A DNA stretch of 64,000 nt from Xanthocytophaga flava (GTDB lineage Bacteria; Bacteroidota; Bacteroidia; Cytophagales; 172606-1): positions 744,001-808,000 of the forward strand of contig JASJOS010000001.1 in the NCBI GenBank assembly GCA_030068525.1, in the 5' to 3' direction. Position numbers and translations under genes: made by a program. Position 1 is the first letter of the stretch; each line of letters starts with the position of its first letter. The notes below the pieces were generated by a model, which did no database searches, had not been told where the DNA came from, and saw only the letters and a program-made list of their open reading frames with translations. Shown piece after piece: positions 9,800 through 18,996 of this stretch.

Positions 9800-10204
9800 A
9801 TGCGTTGTATCTATACCACTCTCCTATTTTTTTCTATCTGCCTTTATGCTATTGGGCAGAAAAAGTCCCTTCAGGAAATTCCGCACTTACAACAACAGGG
9901 AAACACCACCCAACTAATCGTATCTGGCAAACCCTACCTGACACTTGGTGCAGAATTAGGCAACTCCAGTGCTTCAAACCTTGACTATATGCAGTCAATA
10001 GGGCATAAGCTAACAGCCATGCATGTCAATACAATAGTAATCCCAATCTATGGGGAGCTGCGGAAACCACAAGAAGACAAATTCGACTTTACTCTGGTAT
10101 TTTCTCCTTTTTCCATAGAATCCACAGATAAACCTAATGGAGCCCAAAGCCATCAGGGCCAGCCTCTTCGTTTTCAGTTAGTGGATATGGTATACAACAC
10201 TTGA
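9800..10204 (+). pseudogene. Remnant of a GH35/DUF5597-type beta-galactosidase, internally deleted
   Basis: An open frame of only 134 residues from the ATG at 9800, with a signal peptide (MRCIYTTLLFFSICLYAIGQ). The segment GKPYLTLGAELGNSSASN...LTAMHVNTIVIPIYGELRKPQEDKFDFTLV matches the N-terminus of secreted GH35 beta-galactosidases of about 550 residues as I know that family, but the usual YWEL tryptophan is Gly here. The frame then passes directly into NGAQSHQGQPLRF, which resembles the family's C-terminal end. The TIM barrel and catalytic glutamates are absent. The simplest reading is a large in-frame internal deletion plus point decay. A short novel secreted protein is a less likely alternative. 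It lies between susD and the GH10 gene. Confidence 0.55.
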
Positions 10205-10238
10205 AATTATATTGTTATCACTAAAACCCTCAACCTAT

Positions 10239-11339
10239 ATGTATCTCTACAGAACCTATAATATCCTGATAATCTCTGTATTATTAGTATGTTCTTTACA
10301 GAACCTTTACTCTCAATCCAGTACTCCAAAAACTTCCTCCAAGGGTTTAAAGGATTACTATAAGAATTATTTCCCAATAGGGGTTGCCGTATCTCCACGT
10401 GCCCTGCAAGGTCCGGAAGCTGGATTAATCCTTCAGCAATTCAATAGTATTACTCCCGAGAATGCCATGAAGATGGGTCCCATTCATCCGGAAGAAAACC
10501 GTTATTTCTGGGATGATGCAGATGCTATCGTCAACTTTGCTCAGACCAATAAGCTACGCATACGTGGTCATAATTTATGTTGGCATGAACAAACACCCAA
10601 ATGGATTTTTACAGATGCTCAGGGAAAAAATGTAACCAAAGAAGTTCTGCTCAAACGGCTCAAGGACCATATTAATGCTGTAGTTTCCCGCTACAAAGGA
10701 AAAATTTATGCATGGGATGTGGTAAACGAGGCTATTGATGATGACAGTACAAAGTTTTTGCGCAACAGTCTATGGTACCAGATATGTGGTGAAGATTTCA
10801 TTGTAAAAGCATTTGAATACGCCCATCAGGCTGATCCTAATGCCTTGCTATTCTACAATGACTATAATACCGAAAGACCAGAAAAAACCGAACGGGTATA
10901 TCAGTTACTAAAGAAGCTGAAAGAAGCTAAGGTACCTGTGCATGGGGTTGGTCTGCAGGCACACTGGTCTATTTACGAACCTACAGAGAAAGAACTTCGC
11001 AATGCAATTGAAAAATTTTCTTCACTGGGATTACAGATCCATTTTACAGAAGTAGATATGTCTGTCTATCGCTGGGAAAAACATCGTCGCGAACGAAAAG
11101 AAGGAGAATCAGATGCATTCACACCTGAATTAGAGCAGAAGCAACTGGAACAATACAAGAAGGTATTCTCCATCTTCCGAGAATATAAAAAAGCTATTAC
11201 AAGTGTCACATTCTGGAATATTTCAGACAAGAGTACCTGGCTGGACAATTATCCAGTCAGAGGTCGCAAAAATTATCCATTACTCTTTGATCAGAATCTG
11301 CAACCCAAGAAAGTGTATTGGGAAGTAATCAAATTCTGA
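10239..11339 (+). CDS. Endo-1,4-beta-xylanase, GH10
   Basis: Retaining endo-xylanase of 366 residues that cuts the xylan backbone. The ATG at 10239 gives a signal peptide (YRTYNILIISVLLVCSLQNLYSQ); an earlier in-frame TTG at 10212 would only add residues before it. A single GH10 TIM barrel follows: SITPENAMKMGPIHP, RGHNLCWHEQTPKW, WDVVNEAIDDD with the acid/base Glu at residue 164, and HFTEVDMSVY with the nucleophile Glu at residue 271. No carbohydrate-binding module is visible. Lacking a lipobox, it is likely periplasmic or secreted. It is in line with the GH115 gene, 58 bp downstream, so backbone cutting and glucuronate removal are co-transcribed. Confidence 0.97.
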   Translation: MYLYRTYNILIISVLLVCSLQNLYSQSSTPKTSSKGLKDYYKNYFPIGVAVSPRALQGPEAGLILQQFNSITPENAMKMGPIHPEENRYFWDDADAIVNFAQTNKLRIRGHNLCWHEQTPKWIFTDAQGKNVTKEVLLKRLKDHINAVVSRYKGKIYAWDVVNEAIDDDSTKFLRNSLWYQICGEDFIVKAFEYAHQADPNALLFYNDYNTERPEKTERVYQLLKKLKEAKVPVHGVGLQAHWSIYEPTEKELRNAIEKFSSLGLQIHFTEVDMSVYRWEKHRRERKEGESDAFTPELEQKQLEQYKKVFSIFREYKKAITSVTFWNISDKSTWLDNYPVRGRKNYPLLFDQNLQPKKVYWEVIKF

Positions 11340-11397
11340 TTCTCTGGCTATATACGCTTTGTTACCTGATTTACTATTACTTATTTATTGCTATCCA

Positions 11398-14262
11398 ATG
11401 AAAGTCCTTTTGTTATCTACCAGATTCTGGCTGGCATTAACAAGTTTGTTTATAGGAAGTGCATCTGTTGCCTATTCTCAGAATCCCTATGTGACTAATC
11501 AAGCAGGAAAAGACCATTTCCTGCTTTCTGCATCAGGAAAATCCACTTCTCTGCTGGTGAGTTCTCAAGACTATCCGGGTGTAATACGGGCAGCAAAAAA
11601 CCTACAGGCTGATATAAAACTCGTCACACAAACCGAGCCTGATTTCATTACAGATAAAATTACAAATCAAAAAACTATAGTCATTGCAGGTACACTAGGC
11701 AAAAGTCCATTGATTGATCAGTTGGTACAATCCCATAAACTGGATGTAGCTGCACTCACAGGAAAGTGGGAAATGTTTAAGACCCAGATTATCGACAATC
11801 CATTTCCCAATGTAACACAGGCTCTGGTTATTGTAGGTAGTGATAAAAGGGGCACCATCTACGGCATTTATGATTTGTCTGCACAGATTGGTGTTTCTCC
11901 CTGGTACTGGTGGGCAGATGTGCCTGTTGCTCAAAAAAAAGAATTGTACATACTACCCGGAGTGCACTCAGCAGGAGAGCCCAAAGTAAAATACAGAGGC
12001 ATTTTTATCAATGACGAAGCACCTGCACTTTCAGGCTGGGTAAAAGAAAAATTTGGAGACTTCAATCATGCCTTTTATGAAAAAGTGTTTGAGCTTATCC
12101 TGCGTCAGAAAGGGAATTACCTCTGGCCTGCGATGTGGGGGCATGCCTTTTACGATGATGATCCTCTCAATCCTAAGCTGGCAGATGAGTATGGAGTTGT
12201 GATAGGAACTTCTCACCACGAACCATTGATGCGGGCACACGATGAATGGAGAAGATATGGATCAGGCAAATGGAACTACCAAACCAATGAAGCCAAACTA
12301 AAAAATTTCTGGAAGAGTAGTATCCAACGCATGGGAACCAATGAAAGCATTGTATCCATAGGAATGCGCGGTGATGGAGACGAACCTATGACAGAAGGAA
12401 CCGCTATTGCATTACTGGAAAAAATTGTAGCCGATCAGCGACAAATTATACAAGATGTAACGGGTAAACAACCTGCTGCAACGCCTCAGCTTTGGGCCTT
12501 ATACAAAGAAGTACAGGATTACTATGACAAAGGAATGCGAGTACCTGATGATGTAACCTTGCTGCTTTGCGATGATAACTGGGGCAACATTCGTAAGTTA
12601 CCCAAACTAACAGACAAACCACGATCAGGCGGCTATGGCATTTATTACCACTTTGATTATGTTGGGGGACCACGAAATTACAAATGGCTCAATACTAATC
12701 CTATCGCACGCGTATGGGAACAAATGCATCTGGCCTATCAATACAAAGCGACCCAGATATGGATTGTCAATGTGGGAGATATCAAACCAATGGAGTTTCC
12801 GATTTCATTCTTCCTGGATTATGCATGGAATCCGGATCAGTTGCCCGCAGAGCAGTTGGAACAGTATACACAAAGATGGGCAGAGAAGCAGTTCGGTTCT
12901 AAGTACGCACGGGAAATCGCTTCTATACTGGACAGATATACAAGATACAATGGTCGACGCAAACCGGAACTTCTCTCTCCTGCCACCTACAGTCTGACAC
13001 ATTACCATGAAGCAGAAAATGTAGTAAAGGCCTATAATTCCCTTGCGGCTGAGGCTGAGAAAATTTACAATTCTCTTCCTACCCCATACAAAGATGCCTA
13101 TTATCAGTTGGTACTGCACCCTGTCAAAGCATGTGCAAATCTGAATGATTTGTATGTAACGGTTGCTAAAAACCATCTGTATGCATCTCAGGGTAGAGCT
13201 ATAACCAATAAGTTAGCAGATCAGGCCAAAGAGTTGTTTACCAAAGATGCCGAAATCTCGGTCTACTATAACAAAACACTGGCCGGAGGGAAATGGAGCC
13301 ACATGATGGACCAAACACATATTGGCTATACCTACTGGCAGCAGCCACCCAGAGATTCCATGCCCGCAGTGAAAACTATAGAAGTACCTGTTACATCTGA
13401 AATGGGTATAGCCATAGATGGATCAGATACATGGTGGCCTCAGGCTAAGGAAGAAGCTGTTTTACCAGCTTATACCCAAAATAGTTCTTTAGTACCTTAT
13501 ATAGATGTGTTTAACAGAGGTCAGTCAGCCTTTATGTATAGCGTAAGCTCGCCTGTGTCCTGGTTATCCTTTTCATCTGCTAAAGGAACAATAACGGATC
13601 AACAACGAATAAACCTACAAGTCAATTGGTCCAAAGTACCAGCAGGGCTACAACGAATTCCTATCACCGTCACAGGTCCTGCTAATAGCAAAGTTGTCGT
13701 GCAAGCTGTAATTGATAATACTCCTAAGGTTGGCAAAGGTTTTTCAGATAGTAATGGGTATATTTCTATAGAGGCAGAACATTACAGCAAAGCAGTAGGC
13801 ACTGATATTACCTGGAAAAAAATTCCAACTCTTGGACGTACCTTATCAGGAGTCACTCCATTTCCGGTTACAGCTTCCAGTCAGTCGCCAGGAACAAATA
13901 GCCCTCATTTAGAATATACTATACACACAAAGTCAGCAGGAGACATAAAAATACACGCCTATTTGTCCCCTACCTTAAATTTTACTGCTGGTCAGGGACT
14001 TCGCTATGCCATCTCAATAGATGATGAAACACCACAAATACTAAACATACATATGGGTGAAACCAATCATAAATGGGAACAATGGGTAGCTAACAATATT
14101 AACATTCAGGTTTCTAGCCATCAACTCACGAAACCTGGCGAACATGTGATCAAATTCTGGATGGTAGACCCAGGCATAGTATTGCAAAAGCTGGTTATCG
14201 ATACAGGAGGGTTACAATCCAGTTACCTAGGCCCTCCAGAAAGCTCTCAACCTCTCAAATAA
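11398..14262 (+). CDS. Xylan alpha-1,2-glucuronidase, GH115
   Basis: Large secreted glycoside hydrolase of 954 residues that removes (methyl)glucuronate from internal as well as terminal xylose units, complementing the GH67 enzyme that needs terminal positions. The ATG at 11398 gives a signal peptide ending VAYSQ. GH115 landmarks include GIYDLSAQIGVSPWYWWADVPV, KYRGIFINDEAPALSGW, LRQKGNYLWPAMWGHAFYDDDP, GTSHHEPLMRAHDEW and LLLCDDNWGNIRKLP. The C-terminal third, with YISIEAEHYSKA and the WMVDPGIVLQKLVIDTGG end, is the expected beta-sandwich GH115 C-terminal domain. It closes the plus-strand xylan operon and is followed by a strong hairpin at 14273-14311. Confidence 0.96.
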   Translation: MKVLLLSTRFWLALTSLFIGSASVAYSQNPYVTNQAGKDHFLLSASGKSTSLLVSSQDYPGVIRAAKNLQADIKLVTQTEPDFITDKITNQKTIVIAGTLGKSPLIDQLVQSHKLDVAALTGKWEMFKTQIIDNPFPNVTQALVIVGSDKRGTIYGIYDLSAQIGVSPWYWWADVPVAQKKELYILPGVHSAGEPKVKYRGIFINDEAPALSGWVKEKFGDFNHAFYEKVFELILRQKGNYLWPAMWGHAFYDDDPLNPKLADEYGVVIGTSHHEPLMRAHDEWRRYGSGKWNYQTNEAKLKNFWKSSIQRMGTNESIVSIGMRGDGDEPMTEGTAIALLEKIVADQRQIIQDVTGKQPAATPQLWALYKEVQDYYDKGMRVPDDVTLLLCDDNWGNIRKLPKLTDKPRSGGYGIYYHFDYVGGPRNYKWLNTNPIARVWEQMHLAYQYKATQIWIVNVGDIKPMEFPISFFLDYAWNPDQLPAEQLEQYTQRWAEKQFGSKYAREIASILDRYTRYNGRRKPELLSPATYSLTHYHEAENVVKAYNSLAAEAEKIYNSLPTPYKDAYYQLVLHPVKACANLNDLYVTVAKNHLYASQGRAITNKLADQAKELFTKDAEISVYYNKTLAGGKWSHMMDQTHIGYTYWQQPPRDSMPAVKTIEVPVTSEMGIAIDGSDTWWPQAKEEAVLPAYTQNSSLVPYIDVFNRGQSAFMYSVSSPVSWLSFSSAKGTITDQQRINLQVNWSKVPAGLQRIPITVTGPANSKVVVQAVIDNTPKVGKGFSDSNGYISIEAEHYSKAVGTDITWKKIPTLGRTLSGVTPFPVTASSQSPGTNSPHLEYTIHTKSAGDIKIHAYLSPTLNFTAGQGLRYAISIDDETPQILNIHMGETNHKWEQWVANNINIQVSSHQLTKPGEHVIKFWMVDPGIVLQKLVIDTGGLQSSYLGPPESSQPLK

Positions 14263-14272
14263 AAACCCTATT

Positions 14273-14311
14273 AAAAAAAGCCCTCCTGTTTATATAAACA
14301 AAAGGGCTTTT
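14273..14311. terminator. Bidirectional terminator between GH115 and the AsmA-like gene
   Basis: AAAAGCCCT/AGGGCTTTT stem with an inner palindrome TGTTTATATAAACA. A-rich and T-rich flanks on both sides suit termination of both convergent genes. Confidence 0.75.
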
Positions 14312-14316
14312 CATTA

Positions 14317-16158
14317 TCAATTTTTCGTCAGATCTTTATTGGCAGAATCTTTAGGTTCAGGGGCCACTTTTTTAGAAGAATCTTTATCTATAGAGTCCTT
14401 GTCTACCGAATCTTTCTTCTCTTTCACAGTTGGACGAGGCCCTTTTTTCTGCAATGCTTTTGCCTTCTTCCGAATCTCTTTTACTTTATTTATATTCACT
14501 GTTGTAATGGATGAGAATAAACCTGATTTGAGAGATTGCCATAGGTAAGTCACAAAACTGTCATCTCTTTCCCGCTGATAAAAAATAGTTCCTACTCTGG
14601 CTGGCTTCTCTTCTTTCGCAGTATTGTCTGCCTTGATAGCAATATTTCCCAGTAATGTCAGCAACTGATGTGTTTTGTGCTTTTCAGGGTCAATTACTTC
14701 TATTTTCAGATCTCTGTACAATGCCTTCACAGAACCTCTTGCGATACCACGACGAATATGAGAGGAAAAGGTGACCTCATTCACCAATCCATCTGTCAAC
14801 CGGATGTTTTCATTTGGAAAACTAATCAGATTAAAGGCAGTAGCACTCATTCGGTCCAGATGTCCACGATAAGCACAATTAAATTGTTTGGAGAGCAGAT
14901 TCATACTAACATTCAGTGTCAGTAATCCCCCTTGCATCAGCATCGTTGTTGCATGAATTTTTACTGGATTCCGGTCTGTCATCCGTTTGGGATCATTGCT
15001 CAGATTGGTAATCCGGATATTCGATTTTTCGAACATTACCTTTCCGGGTTTGGGAGCATTTAGTACTTGTTCAGTGTAGGTGATAGAAGCTCCGGAAATA
15101 AACGTTGAATCAATTTGTACCTGAAAATTAATATTACGTATAGCTTCATTAGGCATTAAAGGATGATGATTTGGTTTAGGAGGCATACGTTTATCCCGGT
15201 ATATGTTCACTACCGGATTATTTACCCGAATACTTTGTGCAATTAGCTTTTTATCCAGGGCCTGTCTTAACTCTACACCTTTGCATTCTATCTTAGGCAC
15301 AGTAATAATAAATCGGTCATTCTGCACTTTCTTCCTTCGAACAAACTCTTTGTCAGATACGGTAGGCTGTAACTTCATATTTTCAATAGCCAATGAGTGA
15401 TCGTCTTTCAAGTCTACCTTCCCTACTTTCAACGCATACAGATTATCAGCACCTATAAACTGGTAATTTTCCAATGAAGCTTCTATTTTATCGAGAAACG
15501 GAAAAGATCGCTTTTGCTTTGTGACTGAGTCAAGACGTATATTGTGTAGTGCAATGCGAATGTGTTCAGCTGATTGTGTTGACTTTCCTTTAGAAGCTAC
15601 TACCGTATGTTTCAGTTTGCCATCCTTTACAATAATCTCGTCAATCTGAATCTCATTTTTCAGTCCATTTAGTAAATCTTCCAATGATTTTTTCTGATCT
15701 GTAGAATCTACCTGTTTTATATCGTCTGGTTTGGTTTGTGTGATTGTGATATCTGGTGAATTAATGTAGATACCTTTGAGCTCAATCTTCTTTTCAGCCA
15801 GATAGGTTCGCCATTTTATATCATGTAATTGTACCGATTTAGCCTCTATTCCCAGATTTGTATTCCGTTTCGAACTGTCACCTTTAGTGTAAGATGCTAA
15901 CTTACCAGGTTGTAGACTCACATTATGAAATACAAGATTACTTGTGATAAAGTTAATACTTATCCAGTTAATCTTTAGTTGGTACTTGCCTTTGGTTGCT
16001 TCAGAGACTTTTGCTTCCAGCTTTTTACGGATAGTGGGTCCTAATCCCACATTAAGCCATATAAAAATTCCTACAATCACAACGGCAATAATGCCGCCTA
16101 CCCATTTCAGAACTTTTCCGGTTCGGCTGGATGAAAATCTTACCAAAGACGTTTTCAT
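14317..16158 (-). CDS. AsmA-like inner-membrane-anchored protein, function unknown
   Basis: Protein of 613 residues. One N-terminal transmembrane helix (about residues 18-36, WVGGIIAVVIVGIFIWLNV) is followed by a long periplasmic region. The pattern directly after the helix (GPTIRKKLEAKVSEATKGKYQLKINWISINFITSNLVFHNVSL) resembles AsmA/DUF748-type proteins, which are built from repeated beta-groove units and are linked to envelope biogenesis or lipid transfer. The last 50 residues are a Lys/Asp/Ser-rich tail with repeated KDS units. There is no enzyme motif. The assignment is by architecture only. It is monocistronic, convergent with the xylan operon, and has the repeat element of 16370-16965 upstream. 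Confidence 0.6.
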   Translation of the reverse strand: MKTSLVRFSSSRTGKVLKWVGGIIAVVIVGIFIWLNVGLGPTIRKKLEAKVSEATKGKYQLKINWISINFITSNLVFHNVSLQPGKLASYTKGDSSKRNTNLGIEAKSVQLHDIKWRTYLAEKKIELKGIYINSPDITITQTKPDDIKQVDSTDQKKSLEDLLNGLKNEIQIDEIIVKDGKLKHTVVASKGKSTQSAEHIRIALHNIRLDSVTKQKRSFPFLDKIEASLENYQFIGADNLYALKVGKVDLKDDHSLAIENMKLQPTVSDKEFVRRKKVQNDRFIITVPKIECKGVELRQALDKKLIAQSIRVNNPVVNIYRDKRMPPKPNHHPLMPNEAIRNINFQVQIDSTFISGASITYTEQVLNAPKPGKVMFEKSNIRITNLSNDPKRMTDRNPVKIHATTMLMQGGLLTLNVSMNLLSKQFNCAYRGHLDRMSATAFNLISFPNENIRLTDGLVNEVTFSSHIRRGIARGSVKALYRDLKIEVIDPEKHKTHQLLTLLGNIAIKADNTAKEEKPARVGTIFYQRERDDSFVTYLWQSLKSGLFSSITTVNINKVKEIRKKAKALQKKGPRPTVKEKKDSVDKDSIDKDSSKKVAPEPKDSANKDLTKN

Positions 16159-16369
16159 AAGGTGTGTCTATAACAGATGAATAGTGTATAAGTTATCTCG
16201 CCAAGCATTACTTTATAATAAGGAGGGATGGACAGTAGATTAACTATAAAAAACTATTCCATGTGTATATTTATAGAGACAAAGATCTATCTAACCTTTT
16301 TGAATAAGATAAACCTACAAAAGTTTAGATATGAGTTTGTTTTACAAGATTATCATCTATGCGTTTGAG

Positions 16370-16965
16370 AAGAGTATAGCTCTTGGTTATTTTTGAGAAA
16401 TTATTCTTCCTGAGTTTGATTATTGTCCCTTTCTTCACTCTACTTGGAGCCCCTTTATTTTTTGCTTGCCCCAAAAATGAAGCAAAAAAGGGCACCTTCA
16501 CCACCAACCACGATTGAAGTTTACTTTACTCTCTTTGTGCCATGTGCTGACGAAGTTTTTAGGGAACAGCCTATATTATCTTTTGGATGCTACAAAGAGA
16601 GATTTAATTCATTTCAACGCGAACCGTTGTATCTGTGTGTTGGCAATCTTTCTGTCGCGAGGAAAGCCCATGGCTTTGCAGGTGGGAGGTTCGGCAGAAA
16701 GTGCCCTTTTTGCACACACGCAAATCTGGCTCACCAAACTCTCGTTTGGTGCCCTGTTTTTTGGGCAAGCAAAAAAGTAACAAGGCGATAAGAAGAGATA
16801 TGTTCTGGACTATAAACTAACTTTGGATACTAACAAACAAAAAATGAAGAAGCCACAGGAAGAACAATGTAAGGGATAATAAACAAACCAAGGAAGAATA
16901 ATTTCTCAAAAACGAAACCAAAGCCTATAGTCTTTCCCAAGAACATTGGCTCTGGTTTCGTACTA
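16370..16965 (-). repeat. Interspersed structured repeat, copy A (inverted core, two arms)
   Basis: One of four related intergenic elements. Reading the minus strand from 16960, it has a terminator-like hairpin (CGAAACC.AGCC arms, 16913-16960), a TTTTTGAGAAA arm, then the core: hairpin H1 (16757-16776), hairpin H2 (ACCAAAC/GTTTGGT, 16733-16750) and a long stem CTTTCTGCCG/CGACAGAAAG (16692-16701 with 16648-16657, one mismatch). A second, forward-oriented arm (hairpin 16370-16384, then TTATTTTTGAGAAATTATTC and on to about 16498) lies at the other end, so the core is flanked by opposing arms. It occupies nearly all of the 819-bp gap between the AsmA-like and M28 genes. No open frame here is credible as a gene. 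Confidence 0.8.
16913..16960 (-). terminator. Terminator of the M28 peptidase gene (part of repeat copy A)
   Basis: Stem CGAAACCAAAGCC/GGCTCTGGTTTCG (one mismatch) lies 18 bp beyond the M28 stop and on the minus strand is followed by TTTTTGAG. Confidence 0.65.
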
Positions 16966-16977
16966 TTTCATTCCAGC

Positions 16978-18273
16978 TTACGGATATTGTTGGATAAAAT
17001 CTGTAAGCAACCCAAACGTTTCCGGAAACTTAGCCAAAGGCAATGTTTCTGCCCGATCATAAATATCATGGTAAAACTTGGGATTACCCAGTGTATAGAA
17101 AAAACAGGCCTTTACACCCTTGCGTGCAAAGAAAAAATGATCAGAGTTGGGAGCATTATCCCGCTTCTGTAATTTGGTAAAGTAATGCTTCTCTTCATTG
17201 ATCTTATTGAACAAGCCGAACTCTTGTTCCAGACGCAATCCGTTTACCATCATAATCCCCTCATCTCCAGCTCCCATCAGATCCAGGTTAATCAGAAAAT
17301 GAATCTGATTCAGGGGAAATAAGGGATGGTCTGTATAATACTTAGAACCTAACAGACCCGCTTCTTCTGCTGCAAAGGCAATAAAAGCAATTGAGTATTC
17401 AGGCTGATTCTCAGGCTTTGCATAATACTGAGCCAGTTCCAGCAAAAGTGTTACACCTGATGCATTATCGTTGGCTCCCGGAAAGTAGACATCTTTGCCC
17501 AACTGCCCTAAGTGATCATAGTGGGCCGTTATAACAACAAACTCTTCCGGATGGGTTTTCCCTTCCACAAAACCAACCACATTCTGCGTCTGATAATTCT
17601 TAATAAGCTTCGCGTCTACTCTAAACTTGATTTTCTGAGCAGCAGTATCCCAGTCTTTACGAACTATCTCAAAAGTAGGATGACTCAGAGCGGCAGTTGA
17701 TACAGTAGCAGTCAGCTTTTCTTTCTGCAGTTCAATCAAAGCTTTAGCTGTATGCAGCTTTTCCAATAGATCCGGATTATCTGTAAACTTCCCATAATCA
17801 GCAGAAAGGTAAACGATAGCCTTACGTGACAGATTTTGTTTGAGAAAGGCAGATTGAACTATAGTATCCGTAAATAAACGAGGAGGTAATTGCATGATCC
17901 GGGCACTTCCCTTTCCTTTTTGGGAAATAGGATTTACCAGAAAGTCTTTTCCGGGTGCAAGATCTGTCTTATTGATCTTCAATGACACCTTTCCCGGATA
18001 GGTATTCACATCCAATGTAAAGGGCTGAAAGTAAGAGTTTCCAAATGGCTTTAACCCCATAGCTGAAAACCGGCTTTTCAGAAAATCAGCAGCAATACGA
18101 TCCCCTTGATTCACATATCCTCGTCCGTGAAATTCAGGAGAGGTAAGCGTTTTCAGAGTAGCCCGGGCGCGGGTCATATCCTGCCCTGCTGTTGTGAGGG
18201 CAATAAACAGAAACAGCCCTGTTATCGAGGGCCGTTTCTGAAGCAATAGGTTCTTTAGAGCAAAAAGCTGCAT
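16978..18273 (-). CDS. Secreted M28-family zinc aminopeptidase
   Basis: Protein of 431 residues with an N-terminal signal-like segment (SITGLFLFIALTTAGQ). The M28 di-zinc site is complete in order: His251 in VITAHYDHLG, Asp269 in FPGANDNASG, the catalytic/zinc Glu pair in FAAEEAGLLGS (303-304), Asp331 in NLDLMGAG, and a C-terminal His in NSDHFFFARKG. It probably releases amino acids from peptides in the periplasm or outside the cell. The region before the catalytic domain (residues 95-240) is long enough for a PA-like insert, but I cannot confirm the fold. gcvH lies 34 bp upstream on the same strand, so the two may be co-transcribed. Confidence 0.93.
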   Translation of the reverse strand: MQLFALKNLLLQKRPSITGLFLFIALTTAGQDMTRARATLKTLTSPEFHGRGYVNQGDRIAADFLKSRFSAMGLKPFGNSYFQPFTLDVNTYPGKVSLKINKTDLAPGKDFLVNPISQKGKGSARIMQLPPRLFTDTIVQSAFLKQNLSRKAIVYLSADYGKFTDNPDLLEKLHTAKALIELQKEKLTATVSTAALSHPTFEIVRKDWDTAAQKIKFRVDAKLIKNYQTQNVVGFVEGKTHPEEFVVITAHYDHLGQLGKDVYFPGANDNASGVTLLLELAQYYAKPENQPEYSIAFIAFAAEEAGLLGSKYYTDHPLFPLNQIHFLINLDLMGAGDEGIMMVNGLRLEQEFGLFNKINEEKHYFTKLQKRDNAPNSDHFFFARKGVKACFFYTLGNPKFYHDIYDRAETLPLAKFPETFGLLTDFIQQYP

Positions 18274-18307
18274 GGTTCATTGAAATAAACAACCAAAGAA
18301 ACAGATA

Positions 18308-18685
18308 TTAACCTACCAATGCACTGTATGCATCTGCAGACAGAAGTCCATCCAGTTGGGATGCCTCAGAAATAGAGATCTTTACCATCCATCCTTTTCC
18401 ATAAGGATCAGAATTTACCAACTCAGGCGCAGTGTTCAGATCTGCGTTAAACTCCAGTACAGTACCAGACACCGGAAGATATAGATCAGATACCGTTTTT
18501 ACAGCCTCTACAGTACCAAATATCTCATCTTTAGCGACTTCCTGTCCTACAGTATTAATATCTACATAGACAATATCGCCAAGCTCACGCTGTGCAAACT
18601 CTGTAATTCCTACATAAGCAACATCGCCTTCAATGCGTATCCATTCGTGTTCTTTGGTGTACTTCAATTCACTTGGAAAGTTCAT
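18308..18685 (-). CDS. gcvH: Glycine cleavage system H protein
   Basis: Lipoyl carrier of 125 residues that shuttles the aminomethyl group of glycine between the P, T and L proteins. The full family pattern is visible: [34 protein letters not shown], then [19 protein letters not shown] with the lipoylated Lys63, and [13 protein letters not shown] near the C-terminus. Length and start agree with the family. gcvT and gcvP are not nearby, which is common in Bacteroidota. Confidence 0.97.
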   Translation of the reverse strand: MNFPSELKYTKEHEWIRIEGDVAYVGITEFAQRELGDIVYVDINTVGQEVAKDEIFGTVEAVKTVSDLYLPVSGTVLEFNADLNTAPELVNSDPYGKGWMVKISISEASQLDGLLSADAYSALVG

Positions 18686-18996
18686 AAATAAGGTTCAAGG
18701 TTAAAAGTTAAAATAGAAATGTGAGGAAATCGTATCGGATTTCAAACAGACGGTTCGATAAAAATTTATAGTTATGTCCGAAAGTCCAATATCTTCTACA
18801 TAAATTTACACAACAAGATAAAACCTTATACGTTGTGACATAAGCCGGATTACCTTTCGGGTAGTTTTTCTGTATTAATGATATCTGCTTTTGTGGCGGT
18901 AAAGATAAACAGAAAAACAAAACAACAGAACGTTTAAGTAAGTTTGGTTGTTAATGACAACTTCTAGCCAAGGTAAAATTTAACTTAAAGATCAAA
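18686..18996. other. Divergent intergenic region gcvH / ABC gene
   Basis: About 310 bp between divergent starts. A TAAGTTTG at 18939-18946 matches the Bacteroidota -7 consensus TAnnTTTG 51 bp before the ABC start, but no convincing -33 TTG accompanies it. Nothing else is recognised. Confidence 0.35.

Noticed and set aside
10212-10238. TTG start for the GH10 xylanase
   Set aside because: The ATG at 10239 gives a normal signal peptide; the added residues have no support.
16423-16820. Several overlapping small open frames in repeat copy A
   Set aside because: They follow the repeat in different frames; the same frame is broken by stops or indels in the other copies, while hairpins are kept.
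18708-18920. Small minus-strand open frame upstream of the ABC gene
   Set aside because: No start signal, no family and unusual composition; it lies in the divergent promoter region.
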